Shown in pieces: positions 14,201 to 23,561 of a stretch of 64,000 nucleotides of DNA (positions are counted from its first letter, which is position 1; every line of letters begins with the position of its first letter). The notes beneath the pieces are model-generated. The model did no database searches. It saw only the letters and a program-made list of their open reading frames with translations, and had not been told where the DNA came from. The stretch is from contig OZ005690.1 of assembly GCA_963930775.1 (NCBI GenBank), positions 9,346,225 through 9,410,224 on the forward strand. Direction: 5' to 3'. This DNA is from Cliona cf. orientalis (taxonomy: Eukaryota > Porifera > Demospongiae > Clionaida > Clionaidae). Made by a program: the position numbers and the translations under genes.

Positions 14201-14656
14201 ATCAAAAATCAAATTCTGCATGGAGGTCCAAAATGTGGTACGGCCATGGCTGTACTGGTCGTATAGGTAGCTACGCCTCTGTCATACCTGTATTGATTGA
14301 CTGGTTCACCTTACATTAACATGATTTTTTTCACATTTATTATAGGCTATTTGAGTCCAAATAATTTACGGAGAGTCCAAGATGCCGTATGGAAAGCTCG
14401 TTCCAAGTGGTACAACCTTGGCTTAGGACTTGACATCACCCCAGACACATTGGACTCTATCGAACTAGCTAATTCAGGGAAACCCGATCGCTGTTTCAGA
14501 GCCATGCTCACCAAGTGGCTGAGAGAACACCATCAGCCAATGTGGAGTGCAATAGCTGAGGCCCTCAGGTCTCCTTCAGTTGGACTAACTCATCTAGCTG
14601 AAGAAATCAGTACACTAGAACAAACTAGAACAGCAAGTGAAATGAAAAACTCGTAA
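41..14656 (+). CDS. Ankyrin-Roco-like GTPase-death domain protein, copy A (5' partial)
   Basis: Predicted exons: 41-74, 238-536, 865-966, 1482-1589, 2023-2121, 2518-2622, 4021-4122, 4374-4463, 4565-4663, 6620-6724, 6784-6882, 7177-7258, 7537-7596, 7888-7995, 8363-8563, 10825-13034, 13132-13203, 13287-13350, 13692-13751, 13970-14050, 14346-14656. All joins keep frame and give about 1496 residues, with the start left of the window. Domain order: proline-rich N-terminus, nine ankyrin repeats (about residues 146-440), a helical exon, a P-loop GTPase (GPPRSGKSS near residue 597, DIGGQ, GTYKDQ), a COR-like region, a Ser/Glu-rich linker and a C-terminal death domain. From family knowledge this is the DAPK-type ankyrin-ROC-COR-death order without a kinase. 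An intracellular scaffold or signalling switch is inferred. No signal peptide or clear membrane segment is seen. Copy B downstream matches exon for exon through the GTPase exon. Individual small linker exons are less certain than the ankyrin, GTPase and death exons. Confidence 0.8.
238..536 (+). CDS. Copy A proline-rich N-terminal exon
   Basis: The acceptor TTAG at 234-237 joins exon 41-74 (ending in a lone G) to give an Ala codon, and the donor is GTAAGT at 537. The exon encodes about 100 residues rich in Pro runs (PPPPP repeated) with scattered Ser/Thr. Such stretches commonly bind SH3, WW or EVH1 domains, so a protein-interaction tail is plausible. Copy B has no counterpart: it begins directly with a short MGTKQS exon followed by the exon matching 865-966. 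The poly-C tract just after the donor (about 559-579) lies in the intron. The complementary strand also reads as a Gly-rich frame, which is a shadow of the Pro codons. Confidence 0.6.
1482..7258 (+). CDS. Copy A ankyrin repeat exon array (nine exons)
   Basis: Nine consecutive exons (1482-1589, 2023-2121, 2518-2622, 4021-4122, 4374-4463, 4565-4663, 6620-6724, 6784-6882, 7177-7258) each encode about one 30-37-residue ankyrin repeat. Typical signatures are visible: GDTALIIAS, GHIKCATVLL, GATPLTRAC, GHTAVVQLLI and GETPIDVARR. All but the last have whole-codon length, so repeats could be gained or lost without a frameshift. Ankyrin stacks bind protein partners; which partner cannot be read from sequence. 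Introns hold several transposable elements listed separately. Confidence 0.85.
2745..3842. mobile_element. Tc1/mariner-type MITE with TA duplication, intron of copy A
   Basis: The ends are inverted: CAGTGCTACTGGGCAAGAGA at the left, with its near-complement ending GGTAGCACTG at the right. The TIR is about 28 bp. TA flanks both sides (2743-2744 and 3843-3844). The paralogous intron of copy B has a clean empty site at 39359-39360, so this 1.1-kb element inserted after the gene duplication. The centre (about 2870-3380) is noticeably more GC-rich than its surroundings and may be a nested insertion or captured sequence. No convincing coding frame is seen. Confidence 0.75.
5675..6073. mobile_element. 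MITE with CATAGGCTCCAACT ends, intron of copy A
   Basis: Terminal inverted repeats CATAGGCTCCAACT (5675-5688) and AGTTGGAGCCTATG (6060-6073) are exact over 14 bp and continue imperfectly inward. CTAGTA occurs immediately outside both ends (5669-5674 and 6074-6079), which is a candidate 6-bp target duplication. About 400 bp, non-coding. The ends resemble, but are not the same as, the CATAGGCG MITEs at 40140 and 58638. Confidence 0.6.
8262..8292. repeat. (CA)n microsatellite
   Basis: An uninterrupted run of CA dinucleotides lies in the intron just before the helical exon of copy A. The homologous intron of copy B (about 46262-46272) has a much shorter run. Simple repeat with no further function seen. 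Confidence 0.9.
8363..8563 (+). CDS. Copy A helical linker exon between ankyrin array and GTPase
   Basis: A 201-nt exon (acceptor CCTCAG, donor GTATTG) encodes about 67 residues with strong helical, charged character: Leu at regular spacing, runs of Glu/Lys and no Pro. Copy B (46344-46544) matches almost residue for residue, so it is under constraint. The fold was not recognised; a small helical bundle or a coiled linker transmitting ankyrin binding to the GTPase are possibilities only. Confidence 0.7.
9234..9373. repeat. Imperfect hairpin repeat in intron
   Basis: Imperfect inverted arms: GGTACC with TCTACACTCTCTAGAGACCC on the left, and GGGTCTCTAAATTGTGTAGA followed by GTACC on the right. 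Short non-coding fold-back in the long intron before the GTPase exon of copy A, probably a MITE remnant. No target duplication was defined. Confidence 0.4.
9895..10441. mobile_element. Tc1/mariner-type MITE, CCGTACTCTCGCGAAAG ends
   Basis: Terminal inverted repeats of about 25 bp start CCGTACTCTCGCGAAAGAGG on the left and end with the matching complement on the right. TA flanks both ends (9893-9894 and 10442-10443). Copy B carries the unoccupied site at about 47973. The TIR resembles that of the element at 42473 (CCGTATCCTCCCGAAAA), so both belong to one superfamily. No coding frame. Confidence 0.75.
10630..10742. repeat. Small inverted-repeat element shared by both gene copies
   Basis: Arms beginning TTGACCAA...CTCCT and ending AGGAGTTGGTCAA are inverted over about 40 bp with a short loop. 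The same element sits at the homologous place in copy B (about 48165-48282), so it was present before the gene duplication, unlike most other insertions here. Confidence 0.55.
10825..13034 (+). CDS. Copy A P-loop GTPase plus COR-like exon
   Basis: A single 2.2-kb exon (phase-1 acceptor TTACAG, donor GTGAGT) encodes 736 residues. Visible motifs are the P-loop GPPRSGKSS about 33 residues in, DIGGQ as the Walker B/G3 element about 230 residues in, and GTYKDQ in the place of the G4 N/TKxD motif. A long insertion of acidic, Ser/Thr-rich residues lies between G1 and G3. Past the GTPase, HHDIGSLMHY and VVCNPQVIF fit the winged-helix part of COR domains, and FVPFGVFCAGVAHLI begins the second COR half. 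GTP binding and dimer-dependent switching are inferred from the Roco family. Compare the copy B exon, which is interrupted by TGA. Confidence 0.8.
13692..13751 (+). CDS. Copy A duplicated linker exon
   Basis: This 60-nt exon (SAENEESSSDVQAVGEKPS) and its flanking intron are a second copy of exon 7537-7596 of the same gene, transposed to between the GTPase and death-domain exons. Homology extends into both introns (13615-13785 against about 7470-7620). Both exons are phase 1-1, so insertion preserves frame. Copy B lacks this second copy. Confidence 0.65.
14122..14278. mobile_element. Short MITE, AGGCGTAGCTA ends
   Basis: Inverted ends AGGCGTAGCTA and TAGCTACGCCT bound about 157 bp of AT-rich non-coding sequence in the intron before the death-domain exon. 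No target duplication was fixed with confidence. Confidence 0.5.
14346..14656 (+). CDS. Copy A death-domain exon and stop
   Basis: The terminal exon (acceptor TTATAG, stop TAA at 14654-14656) encodes a six-helix death-fold pattern: SKWYNLGLGLDI, then LDSIE, then CFRAMLTKWL, W and AEALRSPSVG, then LAEEI. Death domains recruit other death-domain adaptors or kinases by homotypic contacts. Copy B ends in a clear relative (51243-51595). The fold call rests on the hydrophobic and Trp spacing. Confidence 0.8.
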
Positions 14657-15853
14657 GGGTCCACCTGGGACAACTAGCTCAATAGTTTAATAACCTTGAT
14701 TATCAGGATTTGATGTTTTTTTTTCTATCACTCTAATTCATGTGCTGTCATGAAATTGTGTCTTTTATAGTCCCAAAGTCAATTAAAAACACAATTTAAT
14801 TCTGTAGCAAATGCTATTAGAGGTAATGATCACTGAGATCAGCAGCAAAAGATATGCCAAAGTAGTTATCACTTTAAATTTTATAGGAGGTAGGACGGAC
14901 TTGACTTATATACCTCTGGAACGCTAGCTATAATTATTATTAATGATGTACACATATCACATGAAGAGCCTGGGCACATATGGCTGTGTGTAGCTATGCA
15001 TACAATTTCATACATAAAAATATTATACATACCTACGATCAGGTGACTATTATTCTTTGTGGGTACTAATATTTTTGCAGATTGGCCCAAAAACACAAAC
15101 TTTTGTATTATCTAACATTATAATTAATAATTATAGTAATACGTACTATAGATTATTAGAATGTGTCGACCCTGTACCATTATCGCATACAACATCCCAA
15201 AGTTTAATATTCGCAAAAACGTTAAGCCAAAATTGCTGGAAAATGTACCTACAATTAACTTATTGTCACCCTAAGGTAATACCTACTATAATAATAATAT
15301 CTTCCAATATGACCTACAATATTATATAATTAACTGTCAAAAATTATCCAAGCATCGTTTAATTAAATATTAAATCACTACAATAATATGATTTTTCCCC
15401 CTCAGGCTCAGCTCCTAAAATACATACTGTCAATGTTTTATGGGATAGACCATGCACTGACTCAAGGCATAATTTATACGATAATTAACATCAATATTCT
15501 TTAGAGTGGAAAAATTCCTATCTATGGAGCTATACATGGTACAATGTACGGTAGTGTCTGTGTGCACACACTACATGTCCATGAGAACTCTAATTATGCT
15601 TGGTTTTTACCTCCTTTCACCATTAACTTGCTATTAAGTTTGCATGTGTGGGCGGAATTATAACAGCCCTCTCCAAGAAATTAATCACCATATACATCAA
15701 TTACACATTCCACCCCCCCCCTCACATTGTGGGAAGAGCCATATGCGAGTCTATCTAGGCGTGTCTTGGGGTATATGCTGCCCCGGCAATTAAATATGTA
15801 ATTAATTTTATACTCCTCAAGCAATATATGGTTTTGAGGTCTTCTGTCGGTAA
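14657..15853. other. Copy A downstream flank, no gene
   Basis: AT-rich sequence with no convincing gene and no canonical AATAAA close to the stop codon. Positions about 15415-15600 align with 52490-52690 downstream of copy B (shared stretches around GAGTGGAAA and GTGTGCACACA), so the duplication extends past the 3' end of the genes. Confidence 0.5.
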
Positions 15854-15860
15854 CACCGTG

Positions 15861-16190
15861 AAAAAAATGGCATTTACTGAACAGTAATGCTGTAGTAATG
15901 TACCAGGAAACTTTATAATTCCTTTGATATTTAAGCAAATTTCGTATATCCAGGAAATACCAAATTTCCTGGAAATATTAAATGCATGGAATGTGCATAA
16001 TTAATTTCCAGGAAATACTTAAGGAAACATTAGATTTGATGATGGAGGAAATTTCAAGAAAATGTCATAATTCAAGTGAATTACTTAAGGAAATGACAAA
16101 ATTCATATTGTCAAGGAAATTGCAAAAAATGTCAACAATCATTCAGAATTGATGTTGAGAAATGTCAGTAATGATGATAAATATAAGAGA
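15861..16190. promoter_or_regulatory. Left subterminal repeats of the EnSpm element
   Basis: The motif CAGGAAAT, or its core GGAAAT in either orientation, recurs about every 20-40 bp. In plant CACTA elements, subterminal repeats are the binding sites of the element's accessory DNA-binding protein. The same role is inferred here and may belong to the minus-strand gene product. Confidence 0.55.
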
Positions 16191-16285
16191 TCAAAGGCAC
16201 TATGATTGGCTAATTGATTAATGGTAACACAACATATGAAATTCTGTTCCAATGCACAATATCGTACATCACTAATTATCCATTA

Positions 16286-18534
16286 CTATTTGCAATTGAA
16301 TCCCCAAAAATCAGCAGGAAAATCTGGAGGCTTTGGACGGTCAGAAACATCGCCTACAACCCGTGTGTACATCTGGCTCAGAGCACGCTTAGATTTTCCT
16401 TTCTCTATCTGACTATCCAATACGGAGAATAACTTGTTAACCTTCGCACTTCGCCAAGGGAGACTATGGACATAGAGAACTGGTTTTGGATCCTCGTTCT
16501 CATCTAATTCATCGCCACTTTCTTCACTGGACATGAACGATAATATGATCACCTCCTTGTACTTTGCTTTACGCTCCTCATCGGAAAGGCCTTCCAGTAT
16601 AGCTTTTCTGTCATTCAGTTTCTGTATAGGGGTAGGAAGGCAGGGGGTTGTTAATAAAGTACACAATGAAGTGGTACACAAATCTGGTGTACAATATTAC
16701 GGTTCTAATATATATGCCTCACACCCTGGCTTAAGTTCCAACGCTCAGTAAAAAATTTTCCCCTAATACCAGAAAGGGAGGGGGGGGGAGGTGGGTGGGG
16801 TGGTTGTGGGATTCTATCAATAGCAAGCATAATATTATTATTATTATACATAGATTAGCCCACAACATGCATTAGGCAAAGTGCACACTAGCACACTCCA
16901 CATAAAGCACACTTGAGCTGCACACAAGAATATACCCCATATAAAGCACACCTGTGCTACACATAAATTTAATACCATGAGGGACAGTACCACTAGCGTG
17001 TAGGCATAGCTTACATTACCTCAACCAGTCGGTTCCTCCTTCGCTGCTTCTGCACTTTAGCCACATAAGCTCCCTTATCCTTTAGAGATTTTTCTTCAAG
17101 CTTAGATTGAAAAAATCGGCGTATTGCATCTAAACAAATAAAATAGCATCAATAGAAGTACATTGATATCTTTATTCCTTATAGCAAACCTTACCTTTCA
17201 CATTGAAAGCACACACAGTGGGATCCAAAGATCTCGTCTCGGATATCACCTTTTTTACAACAGCTTGATTAATGGGATCAGTATAGCGCTTTCTACATGT
17301 AAAGTCAATCATAGGCAATTAGTACTGTGCTGTTACAAACAGAATAAACTTACTTCACATCAAATCCTTCAAAATCAGCCTCAGAATCATCGAGCAAAGT
17401 CTTGTACACGTCTCTTACGAGGTGCTAAGTAGAAGTAGAAAAGAAAGAAAAGGGGGAAAAAGCAAGAAGTGAGAGAGAGCAGCATAGAGAGAAGACTGAA
17501 GGCAGAGGTCAGTGTTTCTAACTTACAGGGCCAGAGTATCAAGTTTGGGAAGTACAAATTCTGGGGAGGGGGATACGTGGGCTAAAATTCCAGACTGTAA
17601 GAAACCCTGGAGATATGTGGCCTTACTACTCTAAATGTAGCAACGTACTTACACGAACTTCAGGTGGAACTTTACGTTTCGTCACTGATGCATCTGAGCT
17701 GCTGATGGAGCTTGATGTTGGCTTTTCTTCAAGTTTCTGCAGTCGTTCTTGAAGTGAATCCAATTTATCATCGTATGAATCAAGTCGAGTGTTTGCTTTC
17801 TGGACCTCCCGTAATATCTCAGTTAGCTGTGATTCTATTGAATTGCGCTTTGTAGGTGGCTCGGAATCACTACTGGACCTCTCAGATAATGGTGAAGATC
17901 CATGTCCAACTGCAGGACGTTTTCGAGATTCCCCTGTAGTGGATGTTTGCTTCTCTAAGGAAGGGCGGGTACCTTCAGGCGTTTTCTGTTCTCCACTTGT
18001 AGCAGCTTTGACAGATTCTTTTGAGATCCTGCTCGTACTTCCCTTTCTATGTTCAGGGTTACTTAAGCTCGTCAGTGGTCGTGGGCAGATACGAGGAGTC
18101 ATAGTTTCAGAGTGTCTACGAATCGCTGGAGGAGTTTTTGATGGCACTCTCCCAGATGCACTTGTGTGTTTGGCACCTGAGGTTGATAGACTGGGCTGGG
18201 TAGAGGTCTTGGGAGCTCCTTTCGCTTTATTTTTGCTACTGGCATTGTTGTAGCCCCTTGCAATTACGTTTAACTTAGATGTTTGGGATGGCAGCACTTT
18301 TCCACTAGTACCAGCTCCGGCTCCTTTGTCTGACACTTTCCCCTTACTAGATTTATGCTCGTTACCGGTTGGTGAATCAAGCAACTGGCCCACCTCTTCA
18401 AAATTGAGCTTTTTTCGGTTCACTTTGGAGAACTCGAGTCGGCTTAGAGGTGGAGGGAGTGGAGGAATCTCGGGGCTTAGGTCGGCGGTCTCACTATCAC
18501 ACGATGAAGGTGACTCTATAAATCCACCGCTCAT
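16286..18534 (-). CDS. EnSpm element accessory protein (unidentified, coiled coil)
   Basis: Predicted minus-strand exons: 18534-17653, 17424-17354, 17292-17195, 17129-17020, 16621-16286. All joins keep frame and use GT-AG; total 498 residues. The start ATG at 18534 (MSGGFIES) follows a probable 5'UTR acceptor. The first exon is low-complexity and Ser/Thr/Lys-rich, ending in a coiled-coil segment (QLTEILREVQKANTRLDSYD onward). Later exons carry a basic patch (KQRRRNR), an acidic stretch, and a conserved-looking C-terminus with LPWRSAKVNKLFSVLD and PKPPDFPADFWGF. No family was recognised. Its position, opposite the transposase inside shared termini, suggests a TnpA-like DNA-binding partner that recognises the subterminal repeats; this is inference. 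Confidence 0.65.
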
Positions 18535-18777
18535 TTTGCCAGCTGCTACTAAAACAAATAATTTACTCAATAATAACAAGAAAGATCATATTAATGAAAA
18601 TGTAACTCTACCTTTGATTAGACGACTTAGACGCGAACCTGATGATAAGCTGGAAGAGGCTAGAGTTACCGCGCTTTTCCACATGCACACGTGTTATTCC
18701 AATAAAGCGAATTTGATATTTTGAAATGCTAATAATTCCAAATAAAGCGCACTGATAAACACCCCAGCCCCTTCAAG
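18535..18777. promoter_or_regulatory. Divergent promoter region of the EnSpm genes
   Basis: A 243-bp spacer separates the two divergent start codons. It contains an apparent 5'UTR intron acceptor for the minus gene (TTTTAG read on the minus strand, about 18554). No TATA box is evident. Bidirectional transcription is inferred from gene arrangement only. Confidence 0.4.
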
Positions 18778-21693
18778 ATGTTGAAGCACACCAGCTATAG
18801 CAGATCGCGTCTGACTCACAAGCGATGTCCTCATTGCGGGAAACATTTGAATTTGAAAACGTTCAAAGAGCATCGCAGATTGTACTATGATTCTGACAGA
18901 AAGTTGTGGAATAAGTATGAACCGGGCGGCACTACCAATTCACAAACCGCTTCTTCTTCATCTCTGCTTGAAGAGCTCGAGTTAGTTGATATGGATATTG
19001 AATCAGTGAATTCTGATGGAGAACAAAGTGAACAGTATGATTGGGCAGATGATTTATTCGTTGATGACGAACCCCCCATAAGTACACAGCTACAAACGTG
19101 CCTAGTGAACTCTCCTGATGTCGATGAAGATACTGAAACAGGTTTGTAAGCAATCTTATCAATGTAAAATGTGCTAGTTAAAGCAGGGATAAAATTATAG
19201 TACTATTAAATCAATACAGGAGATGATACTCCCTCAAACTCTCCAGATCCACCTTCACCAGAGATGTTTCTAGAAAGTGGGGCCGATAATCAAGAGGAGC
19301 AAGCAGTTGTTTGGTGGTTAGTCATGTTTATTGGCCTTTTTCAAGCCCTACATTCAATTACGGACAGAGCTACTACTTGGCTTATACGATTTCTAAGTGC
19401 AGTGCTGAAATGTTTAGCTGCAATTTCACAGAGTGCCCGAATTCAAAGAATTTATTCTTTATTTCCCGCTTCTTTCTATCGCTTCAAACAGTACCTTGCA
19501 AACCGTTGTGGCTCAAGTAATATCACAAAATATGTTGTCTGTCCCAAATGTGAAACTCTTTACACCTTCGATGAATCTGTTGAAAGGAGCGGAGTCACTG
19601 TGTATACATACTCGACTAAAAAATGTACTCACTGTGAATTTGGTCACATAGCTTGTGGTCAAGAACTTGTAAGGAAAATAGTATCACGGCCAGATCATCC
19701 TCGTGTTTATCCCCATAAAGTATACTGTTACACGACGATCATTTCAACCTTACAGAGATTTTTTTGCCGACCTGGTTTCTACGACTTAATTGAAAGTACG
19801 AGGTCAGCTTATACTGATACAATAATAAGAGATATCTTCCAAGGACAAATCTGGAAGGATTTTCTAACCTACGGCGGACAACCGTTTTTACTCGCTCCAT
19901 TATGTTATGCTATGGTATTGAACATTGATTGGTTTGAAGCATATGAAAATTACAAATATAAAGTTGGCGTAATTTATTTAGCACTACTCAATCTTCCCCG
20001 TAATATCCGCTACAAAAGGGAAAACATTATCTTAGTTGGTATCATTCCAGGGCCATCAGAACCAAGCATTCATATCAACACATATCTTGCTCCACTCGTG
20101 AATGAGCTACTCGATTTATGGAAGGGGGTGACATTAAACATTGGAGGTATACAAAAACTAATCCGTGTTGCTTTACTTTGTGTGGCGTGTGATACTCCTG
20201 CTGCAAGGAAGGTTTCGGGCTTTGTGAGTCATTCAGCTAACCTAGGATGCCCAAGATGTTACTGTGCGTTTTCTGAAGGTGGTCTGGCAAGAAATCGTTC
20301 CAACTTTGACCGAAGCACCTGGGAGTACCGAACAAATGCTAAACATAGAGATAATGTGCAGAAATTATTTACATACACGACAAAAACAGTGAGGGCTGAG
20401 CAAGAACTTAAACTAGGTTGTCGTTATTCCGCACTTTTGAACTTGCCTTACTTTGATCCTGTACGTATGACTATTATTGATGGTATGCACAACATCTTTC
20501 TTGGCAGTGCAAACTATTTTATCCGTAAGATTCTAATACCAACTAATGTCCTCGACAAACGAAAACTGCAAATTATTCACAACCGTATGAAACAACTGCA
20601 GTTGCCGTACGATATTGGCCGGCTACCTTCTGGTTTTGAATCAGGAGCAACGTTTACGGCAGAACAGTGGATGAATTGGACCCTATACTTTTCAGTGTTC
20701 TGCTTCTATGGTTTGATTAGTGATAGACAATTAGAGTGTTGGAGACACCTTGTCCTAGCCTCTAGACGACTCTGTAAGAGATCCTTAAGGATGATTGATA
20801 TAACAGTCAGTGATTTATTGCTGCTAAGGTTTGGTAAGCAAGTATGTGAATTGTTTGGGTATCGGTTTGTCACCCCGAACATGCACATGCACTGCCATCT
20901 CGCCGAGTGTCTCAAAGATTACGGACCACTACATGCGTTTTGGTTATTCTCCTTCGAGCGGTACAATGGATTACTGGGTAAGCAACCCACCAATAATCAT
21001 GCCATCGAATTGCAATTGCTCAATCGATTCAATAACGATAATTTGCGTTTGGATCTACTTCATCATGCAGAGTCTATGCCACTTGCCAACTATTTCAGCG
21101 AAGTCACTGTCGATTATGCAACTAGCTTCAATTCTATCAAGCCGACACAGTTACTACCAGACTCACAAGAAGTTGCAAACTTCATGGAGCCTTCTAAACA
21201 TAGCTTGTTCGTTTTATCCGACTCATTACTGACGGATTTGAAGAGCATGTATGCGAAGTTACTTCCAGATTATGCAACACAGATTGAAAATGGCAGTATG
21301 GAACTTGTATCTACTTGTAAAAAATATTTGCATATATTCATGAACGGAAAGAAACTAGCATGTACAGAACAGGAAGTTCCATATGTGTTGGCTACCTCCT
21401 TAGAGGATTCATCGAACCCTAGACCATTTCGGATCGATTATTTTGTTAAGCATTCGGTTTTGATTCCAATGAGCGAAGTTTCAACTACCCATCTTTTTGC
21501 CGTGGGAAGGTGGCCACAAAAGCATCCTAACCAGCACCTGATGGGCAAGCCCGTTGAGCTGTGGTGTTTAAGTGTGTTTGAGTCGTCTTTCAACTGTTTT
21601 GTGCCTGTAAGTAGCATACATGGACGTACAATAGTGGCTACACAAAGTATTAATGACGAAAATGTCCTGGTTATTATACCTTTATTAGATTAA
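18778..21693 (+). CDS. EnSpm/CACTA transposase, TNP2-like
   Basis: Two exons, 18778-19141 and 19220-21693 (donor ACAG/GTTTGT, acceptor TACAG), give 945 residues. The N-terminus has a CPHC...H zinc-finger-like motif followed by an acidic region. A second Cys-rich block (CPKC, then CTHC) precedes the core. Diagnostic of the plant-type TNP2/Transposase_21 family are IIPGPSEPS, VACDTPAARK, GFVSHSANLGCPRC and IDGMHNIFLG. The enzyme would cut and rejoin the element ends in the nucleus. No internal stop or frameshift is visible across the long second exon. The family call is strong; the exact first exon is somewhat less so. Confidence 0.85.
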
Positions 21694-22122
21694 ATTATTT
21701 TGTATCCAATTATATTATAGTGTGAATTATATATAGTGTGAATATTGCCACAGGAAATGTGGTATAATTATTATCTCATTCCTGATCATGTAAATTTCAT
21801 AATTATTATCTCATTCCTAAAAATGGAAATTTCATAATTACAATTCATTAATTATGAATAGGAAATGTGGAATGCAGTTGGTATGAGAATTACATACACC
21901 TTTCCTATAAGGAATTCCCATTACCATCATTCCAAACCAGGAATTCCATGCAAAGATGAAATTTCCCTGTGATCATTCCCACAGGAAATCTATGAGCAAG
22001 TTTCCATACAAGGTAATGTCACAAAACCTGAGGTTTTCTCTTAACATTCCTAACAGGAAACATGCTGTTAAATTTCCTATATACATTCCTGCCAGTAAAC
22101 GTATTGGAAATATGACTTTTTT
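21694..22122. promoter_or_regulatory. Right subterminal repeats of the EnSpm element
   Basis: Repeated CAGGAAAT/GGAATTCC/ATTTCCT motifs on both strands occupy the last 400 bp before the right terminus, mirroring the left end. They are probable accessory-protein binding sites; no gene is present. Confidence 0.55.
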
Positions 22123-22129
22123 CACAGTG

Positions 22130-22500
22130 TAATTAGCTATTATTGTGGGGATCCTTCTTCCAGTGTGTATTTGTGGGAGAGGGGGTGGCCCTCTACTTCT
22201 CTAATATAATTTGGAAGTCAAATCAAACCTATTAAAAAATTTCATACATCATAATTATGATATTATGTGTAGCTTGTAACATTTTATGTGCACGCACATA
22301 CACAGGCATGAGTGTAGCTATAATATTATTATTTGTTGTAAGTTACTAAGCAACCAAGTACAGTAGAGTAGTGTTCAAGAGTTTTATAAAACTGGTTGTT
22401 GAGCAGTCACCCAGAGTACATGCCATACACTCTAGCCACAATCCAATTAGGTGTGCAGGATTACATAATCCTACATTACCAACAGTGCTCCATACAACAA
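22130..22500. other. Host sequence between EnSpm and fold-back element
   Basis: No gene. It ends with CAACAAAATAGTTATCTGTC, which matches CAACAAAATAGTTATCTGAC at about 53780 downstream of copy B, so this is the original copy A flank split by two large insertions. Confidence 0.5.
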
Positions 22501-22577
22501 AATAGTTATCTGTCAGTGAGTGAGCAATATGAGCCCTTGCAGGGCTCATATTGCTCACTCACTGACAGATAACTATT
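22501..22577. repeat. Perfect 37-bp palindrome at the left edge of the fold-back element
   Basis: Arms 22501-22537 and 22541-22577 are perfect inverted copies with a 3-nt loop (TGC). The homologous sequence by copy B (about 53785) has only one arm, so the second arm was created here as an inverted duplication, ending 3 bp before the fold-back element. Confidence 0.85.
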
Positions 22578-22649
22578 ATAACAGTATCCATTTAAGATCC
22601 GGAATATTTTTTTTCCGGATTCTGTAAAAATTTACACTTTAAAGAACCG

Positions 22650-23270
22650 AAGGTGGCTTAGGATCTAAGCCACCCTCCGCTTAGGATCTAAGCCAACCTC
22701 CGCTTAGCTTAGAATCTAAGCCAGTACCATCAGCTTAGGATCTAAGCCACCCTCCGCTTAGGATCTAAGCCAACCTCCACTTAGCTTAGAATCTAAGCCA
22801 GTACCATCAGCTTAGGATCTAAGCCACTAGTATCTAAGCCACCCTCTGCTTAGGAACCTCCGCTTAGCTTAGAATCTAAGCCAGTACCATCAGCTTAGAA
22901 TCTAAGCCACCCTCCGCTTAGGATCTAAGCCATACTTGGCTTAGGATCTAAGCCACTCTCCGCTTAGCCATTTTCAGCTTAGAATCTAAGCCAGTGCTGT
23001 CAGCTAAGGATCTAAGCGACCCTCAGCGTAGAATCTAAGCCAACCTCTGCTTAGAATTAAATCATGATTGGCTTAGATCCTAAGCAGAGGGTAGCTTAGA
23101 TCCTACTTATGGTGCTGGCTTGATGGTGGCTTAGATCCTAAGCCGAGGTTGGCTTAGATCCTAAGCTGATGGCTCTGGCTTAGATTCTAAGCTCAAAATA
23201 GCGCTACATGTAAGTGGAGAGTGGCTCAGATCCTTTGATTAGAAATTACAGCTTAGGATCTAAGCCACCA
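22650..23270. repeat. Outer palindromic satellite, left arm
   Basis: A tandem array whose core is the near-palindrome GCTTAGGATCTAAGCC (variant GCTTAGAATCTAAGCC), with spacers such as ACCCTCC and AGTACCATCA, giving 23-26-bp periods. About twenty cores are present and orientation switches near 23060. Every unit can form a small hairpin. Confidence 0.85.
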
Positions 23271-23561
23271 CTGATGTTGGCACAATAGCTTACCTTATAA
23301 ACCACAAACTACTTGAGCATAACCACTTTGCCTACTTGAGATACAAGCCACGTGGTCAGCAGCTCACCACCAAGACCATTAAACTATTATTATTCGTGTT
23401 TGTGAGACAATTTTGTCACAAATCATCTTGTTTCAATCCATTTTTTTTGTTCATTTGCATTTATTATGATAATATTAAATATTTTCAAGTTATGTTGTAT
23501 TAAACATACACACATTTTGGTAAATTTTAATAATTAAATCCCCTTTCTGAAATCAGTCCAG

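Larger units (their letters stand above)
15854..22129. mobile_element. CACTA/EnSpm-type (CMC) DNA transposon, apparently complete
   Basis: The ends are inverted, CACCGTGAAAAAAATGGC on the left and ...TTTTTTCACAGTG on the right, giving a CAC[C/T]GTGAAAAAA terminus typical of CACTA/EnSpm elements. TAA lies directly outside both ends (15851-15853 and 22130-22132), a 3-bp target duplication. The 6.3-kb element holds two divergent genes: an unidentified accessory protein on the minus strand and a TNP2-like transposase on the plus strand, with the spacer at about 18535-18777 as a likely shared promoter. Dense GGAAAT/ATTTCC motifs fill both subterminal regions. Both genes are open, so the copy may be young or active. 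Confidence 0.85.

Noticed and set aside
22650..23270. CRISPR-like regular palindromic repeats
   Set aside because: Spacers are themselves repeats (ACCCTCC, AGTACCATCA), there is no leader or cas gene, and the sequence is clearly eukaryotic.
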